From the NCBI RefSeq assembly GCF_000472785.1, contig NZ_AXAL01000002.1:372001-436000 (forward strand): a DNA stretch of 64,000 nucleotides, read 5' to 3'. The translations under genes and the position numbers were made by a program. The notes below the pieces were generated by a model. The model was not told where the DNA came from and did no database searches. It saw only the letters and a list, made by a program, of their open reading frames with translations. The first letter of the stretch is position 1; each line of letters starts with the position of its first letter. The DNA comes from Mesorhizobium loti CJ3sym (GTDB lineage Bacteria; Pseudomonadota; Alphaproteobacteria; Rhizobiales; Rhizobiaceae). Positions 31,397 through 40,797 of this stretch are shown here, in pieces.

Positions 31397-31457
31397 GATG
31401 CAATTGCATCTATGTAGATGCATGTGCATTGATCGTCAAGCTTGATGCATTTGCATC
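31397..31457. promoter_or_regulatory. Three MarR-type operators
   Basis: Three palindromes built on ATGCA-NN-TGCAT lie in the divergent gap: 31397-31410 (GATGCAATTGCATC, perfect), 31417-31430 (GATGCATGTGCATT) and 31444-31457 (GATGCATTTGCATC, perfect apart from its central pair). Centre spacings are 20 and 27 bases. One overlaps the predicted start site of the Rieske transcript, one sits between its -10 and -35, and one is just upstream, overlapping the predicted marR -35. Confidence 0.75.
31411..31439 (-). promoter_or_regulatory. Candidate promoter of Rieske-GST unit
   Basis: On the minus strand, TTGACG (31439-31434), a 17-base spacer that contains operator 2, and TACATA (31416-31411). Confidence 0.6.
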
Positions 31458-31475
31458 TATCGCCTAGGATAAGCC

Positions 31476-31934
31476 ATGACCGAAAAAGCCACGCCTTCGC
31501 CGGAAGCCATCATGGCCTGGGCCCGCCTGATGCGCGTGTCGCGCCAAATGGTGGAGAGTGCCGAAGAGGCATTGAAGGGGGGCGGCCTGCCGCCGCTTGC
31601 CTGGTACGATGTGCTGCACGAGCTTGCCGAGGCGGGTGAGGGCGGCTTGCGGCCGTTCCAGCTGACCGAACGTACCTTGTTTGCGCAGTACAACATCTCG
31701 CGGCTGCTGGCCCGGCTCGAAGCAGACGGGCTGGTCGAAAAACTGCCGGTGGCCGATGACGGTCGTGGCCAGACCATCCGAATCTCGGCCAAAGGACGTG
31801 AGACGCGCCGCCAGATGTGGGCCGTCTATGGACGCTCGATCGCCGAACTGGTCGGGGCCAGGCTTTCGCCGGATGAGTTGAACACGGTGTCGGCGCTGCT
31901 CGGCCAGCTGCGCCATCCGCCTCTGGGCGAGTGA
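31476..31934 (+). CDS. MarR family transcriptional regulator
   Basis: This is a 152-residue winged-helix dimeric repressor. LPPLAWYDVLHELAEAGEG and YNISRLLARLEADGLVEKL form the DNA-binding part, and DGRGQTIRISAKGRETRRQM the wing. It is divergent from the Rieske/GST unit across a gap packed with ATGCA-NN-TGCAT palindromes, so it probably represses both that unit and itself. A TTGATG/TAGGAT pair (31443-31470) would place its own transcription start at or next to the ATG. The ligand is unknown. Confidence 0.9.
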   Translation: MTEKATPSPEAIMAWARLMRVSRQMVESAEEALKGGGLPPLAWYDVLHELAEAGEGGLRPFQLTERTLFAQYNISRLLARLEADGLVEKLPVADDGRGQTIRISAKGRETRRQMWAVYGRSIAELVGARLSPDELNTVSALLGQLRHPPLGE

Positions 31935-32003
31935 GGCTGACCGGCACTGAGCGGCTGTTGCGCACCCGTCGCCTTTTGCCGCCAAATATTTCTACCTTTC
32001 CCC

Positions 32004-32031
32004 TTGCGTAGGGCGGTGGATTGCGCAATAT
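32004..32031 (+). promoter_or_regulatory. Candidate promoter of tetR-ilvC
   Basis: TTGCGT (32004-32009), 16 bases, CAATAT (32026-32031). The expected start coincides with the palindrome at 32038-32054. Confidence 0.45.
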
Positions 32032-32037
32032 GCCGAA

Positions 32038-32054
32038 CCGTAACGTACGGTACG
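32038..32054. promoter_or_regulatory. Candidate TetR operator
   Basis: Two overlapping inverted repeats, CCGTA-ACG-TACGG (32038-32050) and CGTAC-G-GTACG (32044-32054), lie at the predicted transcription start ahead of the TetR gene. This is the usual site for autorepression. Confidence 0.5.
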
Positions 32055-32097
32055 CTTCCAATGGACGGCGACTTTATCCATCGAACAGGAACCGAGC

Positions 32098-32757
32098 GTG
32101 TTGCAGGCCAACGCCGATATCGACAACAGCGAAGCGCTGACGGAGCGGCAGAAGGCCGTTCTGGATGCAGTGCTGCGGCTGCTGGTCGAGGAGGGCGATC
32201 AGCTGACCATGACCGCCGTGGCGCGTCGGGCCAGCTGCTCGAAGGAAACGCTTTACAAATGGTTCGGCGACCGTGACGGGTTGCTGACGGCCACGGTGCA
32301 GTGGCAAGCCTCCAAGGTGCGCGTGGTGCCTGTCGACGGCAAGGGCCTTGATCTCGCCTGGCTGACGGCAAGCCTTGAAGGTTTCGCTTCCGACTGGCTC
32401 AAGGTGATTTCGAGCGACACTTCGATCGCGCTGAACCGGGTGGCGATCAGCCATGCGGGATCGGGCAAGGACAATCTCGGCGCCGTTGTGCTGGAGAATG
32501 GCCGTTTCGCGCTGGCGAGGCGGCTGAAGCCGGTGCTCGAGGCCGGGCGTCATGCCGGGCTCCTGGAATTCACGGATGCCGAGACGGCGTTCCGTAGCTT
32601 TTTCGGGCTGGTCGCCCGCGACGTGCAGATTCGTCTGCTGTTGGGCGACCGGCTGGAATTGACTGAGGCGACGATCGGCGGCGATGCCGTCCGCGCGACG
32701 CAGCAGTTTCTCGCTCTTTACGGAGCAAAAACCGGCCGCAAGGCCTCTGATTCATAA
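32098..32757 (+). CDS. TetR/AcrR family transcriptional regulator
   Basis: This 219-residue regulator has an N-terminal helix-turn-helix (MTAVARRASCSKETLYKWFG) and an AefR-like C-terminal ligand domain. It starts with GTG at 32098. It ends 18 bases before ilvC on the same strand, so it is probably co-transcribed with it unless ilvC has its own promoter inside this gene. The palindrome upstream suggests autoregulation, which could extend to ilvC. The ligand is unknown. Confidence 0.86.
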   Translation: MLQANADIDNSEALTERQKAVLDAVLRLLVEEGDQLTMTAVARRASCSKETLYKWFGDRDGLLTATVQWQASKVRVVPVDGKGLDLAWLTASLEGFASDWLKVISSDTSIALNRVAISHAGSGKDNLGAVVLENGRFALARRLKPVLEAGRHAGLLEFTDAETAFRSFFGLVARDVQIRLLLGDRLELTEATIGGDAVRATQQFLALYGAKTGRKASDS

Positions 32758-33795
<1,038 letters not shown>

Positions 33796-33825
33796 GCGAA
33801 ATCAACTCTCGACAACCAGCAATAA

Positions 33826-33851
33826 AAAACGGCGCCACGTGGCGCCGTTTT
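33826..33851. terminator. Bidirectional Rho-independent terminator after ilvC
   Basis: A 26-base perfect palindrome, AAAACGGCGCCAC/GTGGCGCCGTTTT, lies between the convergent ilvC and BA14K genes. It has an A-run on the left and a T-run on the right, so it can serve both directions. Confidence 0.85.
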
Positions 33852-33874
33852 CATTCCGATCAATCAGCTACAAC

Positions 33875-34429
33875 TCAGCTATAGGGCGAATAGCACTGCT
33901 GGCGCGGGCCGCCATAGGGCTGGAACGTGTTGTCCCAGGACCGGTACGAACGGTAGCGGTTGTAGCACCACTGGACATGGGCGTTAGAAAGCCGGCCGGC
34001 GCGATAATAGCGGCGCGGCGGCGGCGCATAGTAGCCGTCGTTATAGTAGTTATTGTTGTTGTACATGCTGCCGAGGCCAAGTCCGAGGCCCAAGCCGAGG
34101 ATTGCGGCACCCGCGTCATCATCATAATAACCCCCGCCGCGATGGCGCCAACCGCCGCGATTCCAGTGGCGGTCACCGTTCCAACGGCCACCACCATTCC
34201 AGTGATGCCCGTTCCAGTTGCCCGACCGGCGCCATCTGAAATTATCGCCATTGTTGTTGCCGCCGGCCCAACTGTCGCGCACGTCTGTGACTGTCGGAGC
34301 GGCAGTGCTGGTCGGAATCGACAGGTTCGGCTGCATGATCGGCCCGGCGGCGGACGGCGCCGTGATGCCGGAGACAATGCCGAGCGCTATCAGCCCGGAT
34401 TTGATCGTGGAAGAAAGGAGCGAGTTCAT
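33875..34429 (-). CDS. BA14K family exported protein
   Basis: This 184-residue secreted protein has a signal peptide ([19 protein letters not shown]), a long middle rich in Gly, Asn, Trp, Arg and Tyr ([20 protein letters not shown]), a short hydrophobic Gly/Leu repeat ([13 protein letters not shown]), and a C-terminal BA14K motif ([20 protein letters not shown] with a second Cys near the end). Family members include the Brucella 14 kDa lectin-like antigen. The ATG at 34429 has GGAGAG upstream. An outer-envelope role is inferred. Confidence 0.82.
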   Translation of the reverse strand: MNSLLSSTIKSGLIALGIVSGITAPSAAGPIMQPNLSIPTSTAAPTVTDVRDSWAGGNNNGDNFRWRRSGNWNGHHWNGGGRWNGDRHWNRGGWRHRGGGYYDDDAGAAILGLGLGLGLGSMYNNNNYYNDGYYAPPPRRYYRAGRLSNAHVQWCYNRYRSYRSWDNTFQPYGGPRQQCYSPYS

Positions 34430-34617
34430 TGCACTCTCCAAGAGTTACCGGCCCCACGCCTACCCTGGAATGGGCCTACTGTGGGGGGTTGCATCTGAAC
34501 GACGGATGAACGGAAAGGTTCCGTCAACCATGGCGTGAAGACCGCCAGGACCAATTGATCCCAGCGTGTGGTCCTGCGATCTTGTGTTCTCCAGCGCTTG
34601 CGGGCAAAGGTCAGGAC

Positions 34618-35740
34618 ATGTCGCTGCGCCTTGCCACCTTCAATGTCGAGAACCTGATGAACAGGTTCGATTTTTCCGGCTATCGCAACCAGCTCAACGA
34701 GGATCGCACGCTGGCGCTGTTCGATATCCAGAGCGAGGCCGAATACAAGATGCTGGAGCAGGCCCGTGCCATTGCCCAGTCCGACGACACGCGGCAACTG
34801 ACGGCGCTGGCGATCGCCGCCACCCGGGCCGACATCATCTGCATGCAGGAGGTCGATAACATCGAGGCCCTGAAGGCCTTCGAATATGGCTATCTGTTCA
34901 AGATGGTGGGGCAGGGCTACCGGCAGAAATACGTCAGGCAATGATTCGCGCGGCATCGATGTCGCCGTGATGATGCGCAATGAGACCGCGCAGGGCCAGC
35001 CGATCGAATTCGTGCGCATGACCAGCCACGCCTACGTCACCTATGAACAGTTCGGGCTGCACACGCCGGAACTGGCGGCGCTCGGCAACCAGGCCAATGA
35101 ACGCATCTTCCGGCGCGACTGCCTGGAAGTCGACATCACCGTCGGCGGCGTGCCGCTGACGCTTTACCTCGTGCATTTCAAGTCGATGGGCTCGCCGCGC
35201 AACGGGCTCGACGGACGCGAGGCGACGATGCCGGTCCGCAACGCCGAGGCGCAGGCCGTGCGCCGCATCATCGAGGAGCGCTTCGGGGGGGAAGCTGCTG
35301 ACAAGGACGTGGCCGCCGACAAGCGCTGGGCGATCTGCGGCGACATGAACGATTACCGGCAGCGCGTGAAGGTCGCCGGCGACGAATTCGACGGTTACCG
35401 TTTCGAGGTCGTCGACGAAGTCCAGTCCTGCATCAACGTGCTGACGGCGGGCGGCTTCTGCGAAAACGTCGTCGAGCGGCGGCCGGAAATGAACCGCTGG
35501 AGTTTTTATCACACGCGCGGGCCGCAAGAGCGGCATCTGTGCCAGCTCGACTACATCCTGTTGTCCAAGGGGCTGGCGGCCAGGAATGCCACCGCCGTTC
35601 CCGACATCATCCGCAACGGCCAGCCCTGGCGAACGATCTTTCCGCCGGGCCAGGAGGTCGAGCGTTTCCCGCGCGCCGGCTGGGACCGGCCGAAGGCATC
35701 CGACCATTGCCCGGTGGCGATCACGCTGGACATGGCTTGA
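34618..35740 (+). pseudogene. Endonuclease/exonuclease/phosphatase family protein, frameshifted
   Basis: Frame 1 (34618-34944) encodes LRLATFNVENLMNRFDFSGY through IICMQEVDNIEALKAFEYGY, then runs into a stop right after GYRQKYVRQ. The remainder (GNDSRGIDVAVMMRNE to SDHCPVAITLDMA) continues in another frame up to 35740. It carries the family's Asn-Asp and Ser-Asp-His catalytic segments (ICGDMNDYRQR, ASDHCPVA). Restoring two bases near 34935 (for example AC after TAC) would give an unbroken protein of about 375 residues. This is either a real disrupted gene or an assembly error. The downstream Nudix gene begins six bases after the stop, so the two were probably one operon. Confidence 0.78.
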
Positions 35741-35745
35741 CGCGC

Positions 35746-36462
35746 ATGAGCTTCGACCTGCCGCGCAATGTCATCCTGCCGGTCGATGCCATCGACGTCT
35801 GGCTCGATCCCGGCCCGCATCCTTTCGCGCTGGATAATGCGGAGGCGATCGCCGAGAACTGGCGGCAGGAGATCGCAGCCAATCCGGCGCTGTTTGACGG
35901 TACCGTGGTGCTGTTGTCCGCGCTTGCCTGGCGCGACCGGCGCCTGGTTGGCCGCTGTCACGCCGTCAGCTATTCGACGTTCATGCTATGGCGTAAGCAG
36001 CGCGCAAATTCAGGCGCCGAGCACGCTTATGGCCATGCCATGCTTGTGGCTGGTGACAACGCGCTGGTGGCGATCCGCATGGGCTCGCACACGGTGGGTG
36101 CCGGCAGTGTCTATTTCGCCGCCGGCTCCTTCGAACCGATCGATTTCCGCGACGGCCTTGTCGACGTCGATTTCAACATGATCCGCGAAGTGCGCGAGGA
36201 AACCGGCCTTGACCTGTCGGATGCCAGGCGTGGCCCGCACTGGCATGCGCTCTCGACCACGAGTGGTACCGTCATCTTCCGCCGCTACCATGTCGATGGA
36301 ACGGCTGACGAGATTGCGCAACGCATCACCGACTTCGTTGCGACCGAAGCAAACCCGGAGATCGAGGGACCGGTGATCATCCGCCATGCCACCGACCTGC
36401 CGGACGGTCTGGCGCCGCATATGAAGCCGCTGGTCGAGTGGCATTTTGCCGGCAGCGACTAA
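35746..36462 (+). CDS. Nudix hydrolase
   Basis: This is a 238-residue protein. The core of the Nudix box is visible as MIREVREETGLDLSD, with the upstream Gly in YFAAGSFEPIDFRDG; the position of the canonical upstream Glu is occupied by Val, so the box is variant. The ATG at 35746 (MSFDLPRNVILPVDAIDV) is chosen; the open frame extends 207 bases further into the nuclease gene as a shadow. The substrate is unknown. Its stop overlaps that of a convergent small membrane protein by 4 bases. Confidence 0.78.
   Translation: MSFDLPRNVILPVDAIDVWLDPGPHPFALDNAEAIAENWRQEIAANPALFDGTVVLLSALAWRDRRLVGRCHAVSYSTFMLWRKQRANSGAEHAYGHAMLVAGDNALVAIRMGSHTVGAGSVYFAAGSFEPIDFRDGLVDVDFNMIREVREETGLDLSDARRGPHWHALSTTSGTVIFRRYHVDGTADEIAQRITDFVATEANPEIEGPVIIRHATDLPDGLAPHMKPLVEWHFAGSD
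36426..36445 (+). repeat. 20-bp direct repeat, copy 1
   Basis: GCCGCTGGTCGAGTGGCATT lies inside the 3' end of the Nudix gene (encoding PLVEWH). An exact second copy lies at 36754-36773, beyond the small membrane-protein gene. Confidence 0.6.
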
Positions 36463-36701
36463 GCGCGTGTCTTGTCCTGTGCCGCCTTGCGATCATTGCG
36501 GGCGGCGACGAGGACCAGCACGATGCCGATGCCCAGCAGCCCACCCATCGCCATTCCCATCGTCTGGCCGACAACGGACTGGAAATCCGATGTGACGCGA
36601 TCTGGATTGGCCATTCCGTAACGGGCGAGATACCACCAGATGCCTGCCAGGAAGGCCTCGATGATCACCAACACGATCAATACGCGCGCTTTGCGGCTCA
36701 T
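36459..36701 (-). CDS. Small two-helix membrane protein, function unknown
   Basis: This is an 80-residue protein with two hydrophobic segments (VLIVLVIIEAFLAGIWWYL and MAMGGLLGIGIVLVLVAA), a short extracytoplasmic loop and a Lys/Arg-rich tail. No named family was recognised. It is flanked by an exact 20-bp direct repeat, which suggests that this segment was rearranged. Confidence 0.6.
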   Translation of the reverse strand: MSRKARVLIVLVIIEAFLAGIWWYLARYGMANPDRVTSDFQSVVGQTMGMAMGGLLGIGIVLVLVAARNDRKAAQDKTRA

Positions 36702-36753
36702 CTCACTGTCCTTGCTTCGGCCATAACGGAACTGCCCTCATCGCCCATCTCAG

Positions 36754-36773
36754 GCCGCTGGTCGAGTGGCATT
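36754..36773 (+). repeat. 20-bp direct repeat, copy 2
   Basis: This is an exact copy of 36426-36445, 328 bases away and in the same orientation. It is noncoding here. Confidence 0.6.
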
Positions 36774-36865
36774 CTGTGAGTGGCTCTTCCGGAGTTCGGC
36801 TGCCCTGGAATTGATGCACGAGCAGGGCGTCCGAATGAATTCCCGCAAAAGAGAATGGACCAACA

Positions 36866-37390
36866 ATGGACGTCAAACCGGGGCTGGCGCGGGCCTCGAT
36901 CATGCTTGCCGGCGCGCTCGCGCAGCGCAAGGCGCTCGGCGCCAGCGGGACAGGTCCATGGGCGGGGTTCTCGACCAGCTGCACCTTCATTCCCGACCGG
37001 CAGCATCCGAACGACTATACCTATAACTGCTTCGGCAGCATGAACCGACAGAACGGCGACAGGGTCTGTGTCGAAGCCAATGATTTCGCCTCCTACACGT
37101 CGCAGACCACGCGAACTGTTGTCGATATTGTCGACGGCCGGGCGCAGACGCGGGCGAAATGCGGCTTCGGCAATGACGGGGTCAAAACATGCCCCGACGA
37201 GACCGTCGACAAGACAGCCGCCGATGGAGGCTGGGACATGACGCAGGATGCCGCCAAAGGCGAAGCGCCGGGCAAGCCGGAGCTGAAACTCGACCCGGAG
37301 GCGTCGGAAACCGTCGCCGATGCCGAGTGGATGACTGCTTGCCTGGCGGACAAATCCTTCCCTGCCGGGGCCGGTGGCAAGGGTCCCTGA
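36866..37390 (+). CDS. Uncharacterised protein with four or more Cys
   Basis: This is a 174-residue open frame of unknown family. It has scattered cysteines (STSCTF, YNCFG, RVCVEA, AKCGFG, KTCPDE, TACLAD), a hydrophilic acidic C-terminal half, and the segment MLAGALAQRKALG near the start that is too weak for a clear signal peptide. The even number of Cys suggests disulfides and an extracytoplasmic location. The ATG at 36866 is the first in frame. Coding status rests on length and amino-acid composition only. Confidence 0.5.
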   Translation: MDVKPGLARASIMLAGALAQRKALGASGTGPWAGFSTSCTFIPDRQHPNDYTYNCFGSMNRQNGDRVCVEANDFASYTSQTTRTVVDIVDGRAQTRAKCGFGNDGVKTCPDETVDKTAADGGWDMTQDAAKGEAPGKPELKLDPEASETVADAEWMTACLADKSFPAGAGGKGP

Positions 37391-37538
37391 TCCCGCCAGG
37401 ATTAAAGCGCGTATAATCCGACGGCCTGCAGAATGACTGCCACAGATACGGCCGGCCACATTTTAGCAGTGCTGCTCACAGGGAATTAACGAGAAGAGGC
37501 GAACTATCGCGAACCATGCGGCGGTTGCGAGGGTTGCG

Positions 37539-38819
37539 TTGCGAAAGCTTGCCTTAGTCTTTGGTGGTCTTGTGGTGCTTGGCGTCCTCTGGGCGACCTT
37601 GACGACGAGTGGTCAGCTTCTGACCGGTCGCCTCCCGTCCAACACGGACAAGGTCATTGTCGATCGGGGCACCTATTTCCGGCTGAAGGTAGACTTTGCC
37701 TATAAGGGTGAACGACAGCACTACGACATCGTCGTCGGCTGCAACGTCCTCAACATTCGTTACAAGGACAGTTCCTCAACCTATGAAGCTGGCCTGATCC
37801 CCACCGTGTGGGGTCAGCGTATGAACGACGGCAAGGCGGTAGTGGTGCGTGCGCCCGACGCCTGCCGCGGTGACACGACGGAGAATGGAGGCGTGCCCGC
37901 GGATTTCCTGCCGGTGATGGTTGTTTATGACAATGCCGACACCGTGGCGTTCGGTATTGGCTATATGACGGACGACGCCTATCGCAGTCCGAAATCGGTG
38001 CTGCGCTTCGACAAAGCGACGGTCGAGCGAGCGACGCGCGCCGAGTTCGACACCTTCCGTGCCACTGGTCCGCAGAACATCATCACGCGCAGCCAGTATC
38101 ATTCGGTGCAGAATGACCATCAGCTCGCACTTCTTGGCCTCACAAAGACCTATCCGGCGTTTGGACGAAGCTGTTACGCTTTTTCCCGCTGGAAGCTGAC
38201 CGAGCCGGAGCGGGAGATTGTGCGCAAATACCGCCCAGCGAACGCTGCCCGATACTGGACTATCTCCCAGACTCTCCTGGACGAGACCACCCAAGCCGCC
38301 TATGCGAACGAAATCGGCGAAGCGCGGATAAAGGCGCACGGGCAGACGCGCGACGACGGTTTGGTGCTGGGGTGGAATGAGGGCTTCTCGCAGCCGGATT
38401 TCGGCGCTTTGCGTCGCGACGGGGTGCAATTGGTGGGTTTGAAAAGCAGTATTCGGGAAGCCGCTGCGTTCTATCCGGCGGACACGTCTTTAAGGCAGGA
38501 CAAATGGCCGTTGGAGCAGCCCGCGAGGCTGGCGGCCTATGAGGCTCTTCGGTCAATAAACACAACAAATATCGATATTGATTACGGACGAAACCGCGGC
38601 TTCGCCTATTGCTACAGTGGCGAAGCTCTCAGAGGCATGCCGAGGGACACGGTGTGGGCTTTACCGGCGTTCACGACCGTCGATGGCCAAGAGTTGGTAG
38701 CTGGCGCACCAGAGCACTGGGGTTTTGGATCTGATAGCGCAAATTTCGTCGTCGAAAACGATGAATTTGTACTCGAGCGGGTTCTTTTCAATCTCGAGTC
38801 CACGAGGGGTGACGTATGA
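37539..38819 (+). CDS. Uncharacterised membrane-anchored protein
   Basis: This 426-residue protein has an N-terminal anchor or signal (LALVFGGLVVLGVLWATL) and then a soluble region without a recognised domain. It contains paired cysteines (VGCNVLN and PDACRGD; GRSCYAF and FAYCYSG). The start is TTG at 37539; no better start was found nearby. Codon use is slightly less GC-rich than in the neighbours (for example the segment around 38550-38600). An envelope location is inferred. It stands alone and converges on the MacB-like permease gene. Confidence 0.62.
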   Translation: MRKLALVFGGLVVLGVLWATLTTSGQLLTGRLPSNTDKVIVDRGTYFRLKVDFAYKGERQHYDIVVGCNVLNIRYKDSSSTYEAGLIPTVWGQRMNDGKAVVVRAPDACRGDTTENGGVPADFLPVMVVYDNADTVAFGIGYMTDDAYRSPKSVLRFDKATVERATRAEFDTFRATGPQNIITRSQYHSVQNDHQLALLGLTKTYPAFGRSCYAFSRWKLTEPEREIVRKYRPANAARYWTISQTLLDETTQAAYANEIGEARIKAHGQTRDDGLVLGWNEGFSQPDFGALRRDGVQLVGLKSSIREAAAFYPADTSLRQDKWPLEQPARLAAYEALRSINTTNIDIDYGRNRGFAYCYSGEALRGMPRDTVWALPAFTTVDGQELVAGAPEHWGFGSDSANFVVENDEFVLERVLFNLESTRGDV

Positions 38820-38871
38820 TCAATCACGTGAGCTCACACGTCTGTTTGTCCAGTCGCTAGCTTTGCTGGCA

Positions 38872-40089
38872 TCACTCGTGCCGTAGCGCGTCGATCGGGT
38901 TGAGCCTGGCGCCACGCATTGCCGGGAAGAAGCCGAACACCATGCCGATCAGCGCCGAAAAGCCGACCGCGAGCAGAATGACGGCTGGGCTCGGCGCAAA
39001 AGGTATCGTCAGCGTCAGCGAGGCGAGGCCGGCCAGTGCCAGGCCGATCAGGATGCCGATGATGCCGCCGAGCAGCGACAGCACCGTCGCCTCGACCAGG
39101 AACTGGATGAGGATATGTTTCTCGTGCGCGCCGATGGCGAGCCGGATGCCGATCTCGCGGGTGCGCTCGGTGACCGAGACAAGCATGATGTTCATGATGC
39201 CGATGCCGCCGACCAAAAGGCTGACGCCGGCGACGGCGCCCAGCATGCCGGTCATGGTGGTGGTGGCGCTGGCCATGGCGTCGGCGATCTGGGTCATGTC
39301 GCGGATGGCGAAATCGCTTTCGCGGTCGGGCGTGATCCGGCGTGCATCGCGCAAGATGTCCTCGACGCGCGGCTGCAATTCGCTGGTCGGCGTGCGGTCG
39401 TCGGCGGCGATGTAGATGTTGTCGATGTCGCGGTTGCCGGCGATGCGGCGCTGATAGGCATGCAGCGGCATCAAGACGACATTGTCCTGGTCCTGACCGA
39501 AGCCGGTATAGCCCTTGGCTTCGAGCAGGCCGATGATCTTGCACGAGGTGCGGTTGACGCGGATGATCTCACCTTCGGGATCGCCGTCGCCGAAGAACTG
39601 CTGGCGCACCGTCTCGCCGATCAGGCAGACGCCGGTGCCCGAGCGGGTTTCGGAATCGCTGAATGGCCGGCCCGACACCAGCTTCCAGTCGCGCGCCTCG
39701 AGATAGGCGCTATCGGTGCCGGTGACGCCCGAGGTCAGGCTCTCGGTGCCGAAGATGACACGCACCTGCTTTTGCGAGGCCGGCGAAATGGCGCGTGCGC
39801 CGCTCAAATGCGCAACCAGGGCTTCCAGATCCTTTTCGGCCAGCGGCCGCACCACCTGGTCAAGCCCGCCCGGGCCGCCGGGACCGGCCGGACGACCAGA
39901 GCGGACGACCAGCAAATTGCTGCCCAGCTTGGAGATGTCGGCCTTGACCTTCTCGGTGGTGCCGGAGCCGATGGTGAGCATCGCAATGACCGCGGCAACG
40001 CCGATGACGATGCCAAGCAGCGTCAGGAACGAACGCAGCACGTTGCGGCGGATCGAGCGCAGCGAGAGGCGTACGGTCTCCCAGATCAT
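38872..40089 (-). CDS. MacB-like ABC transporter permease
   Basis: This 405-residue FtsX/MacB-type permease has an N-terminal membrane helix after VRLSLRSIRRNVLRSFLTLL, a large periplasmic domain, and three C-terminal helices (LLVGGIGIMNIMLVSVTERT and RLAIGAHEKHILIQFLVEAT are family signatures). It overlaps the ATPase gene by 4 bases. With the ATPase and adaptor it forms a tripartite efflux system of the MacAB type, in which the ATPase domain is a separate protein. The substrate is unknown. Confidence 0.9.
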   Translation of the reverse strand: MIWETVRLSLRSIRRNVLRSFLTLLGIVIGVAAVIAMLTIGSGTTEKVKADISKLGSNLLVVRSGRPAGPGGPGGLDQVVRPLAEKDLEALVAHLSGARAISPASQKQVRVIFGTESLTSGVTGTDSAYLEARDWKLVSGRPFSDSETRSGTGVCLIGETVRQQFFGDGDPEGEIIRVNRTSCKIIGLLEAKGYTGFGQDQDNVVLMPLHAYQRRIAGNRDIDNIYIAADDRTPTSELQPRVEDILRDARRITPDRESDFAIRDMTQIADAMASATTTMTGMLGAVAGVSLLVGGIGIMNIMLVSVTERTREIGIRLAIGAHEKHILIQFLVEATVLSLLGGIIGILIGLALAGLASLTLTIPFAPSPAVILLAVGFSALIGMVFGFFPAMRGARLNPIDALRHE

Positions 40090-40793
40090 GCCAGCTCTAC
40101 CTTCATAATATCCGAGGCGACATGGCCGTCGAGGAAGCGGATGGTGCGCTCGGCATAGCCGGCAACGTCGACCTCGTGCGTGACCATGGCGATGGTCAGG
40201 CCAAGCTCGGTGTTGAGCTGCGTCAGCAGTTCCATGATCTCGTGGGTCCGTGCAGTGTCGAGATTGCCGGTCGGCTCGTCGGCAACCAGCAACGTCGGCC
40301 GGGTGACGATGGCGCGCGCAATCGCCACGCGCTGCTGCTGGCCGCCGGAGAGTTCTGCGGGCGTATGATGCTCGCGGCCGACAAGACCGACCTGGGCGAG
40401 CGCCTGCATGGCGAGGTTGCGGCGCTCCCGGCTCGCCACGCCACGATAGATCAGCGGCAGTTCGACATTTTCGGCCGCCGTGGTGCGCGCCAGCAGATTG
40501 TAGCCCTGGAAGACAAAGCCGACATAGAGATTGCGCAGCATGGCGCGACGGTTGCGGTCGAGCCGGCCAGCATCGATGCCCATGAAGGAATAGGTTCCGG
40601 CCGTCGGCGTGTCGAGGCAGCCGATGATGTTCATCGCCGTCGATTTTCCCGAGCCGGACGGGCCCATGATGGCGACGAATTCGCCGCGCTTGATGGCAAG
40701 GTCGACACCGGCCAGGGCATGAACCCGGGCCTCGCCCTGACCGTAGCTCTTCCAGACCTTGTCGAAGGTGATGAGAGGCGCGCCCGCGGCCAC
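40086..40793 (-). CDS. ABC transporter ATP-binding protein (MacB/LolD type)
   Basis: This ATPase has 235 residues with Walker [16 protein letters not shown]-loop [13 protein letters not shown], signature [15 protein letters not shown] and Walker [13 protein letters not shown]. It energises the permease encoded downstream and overlaps it by ATGA. It begins five bases after the adaptor stop, so adaptor, ATPase and permease form one operon. Confidence 0.93.
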   Translation of the reverse strand: MAAGAPLITFDKVWKSYGQGEARVHALAGVDLAIKRGEFVAIMGPSGSGKSTAMNIIGCLDTPTAGTYSFMGIDAGRLDRNRRAMLRNLYVGFVFQGYNLLARTTAAENVELPLIYRGVASRERRNLAMQALAQVGLVGREHHTPAELSGGQQQRVAIARAIVTRPTLLVADEPTGNLDTARTHEIMELLTQLNTELGLTIAMVTHEVDVAGYAERTIRFLDGHVASDIMKVELA

Positions 40794-40797
40794 GGCC

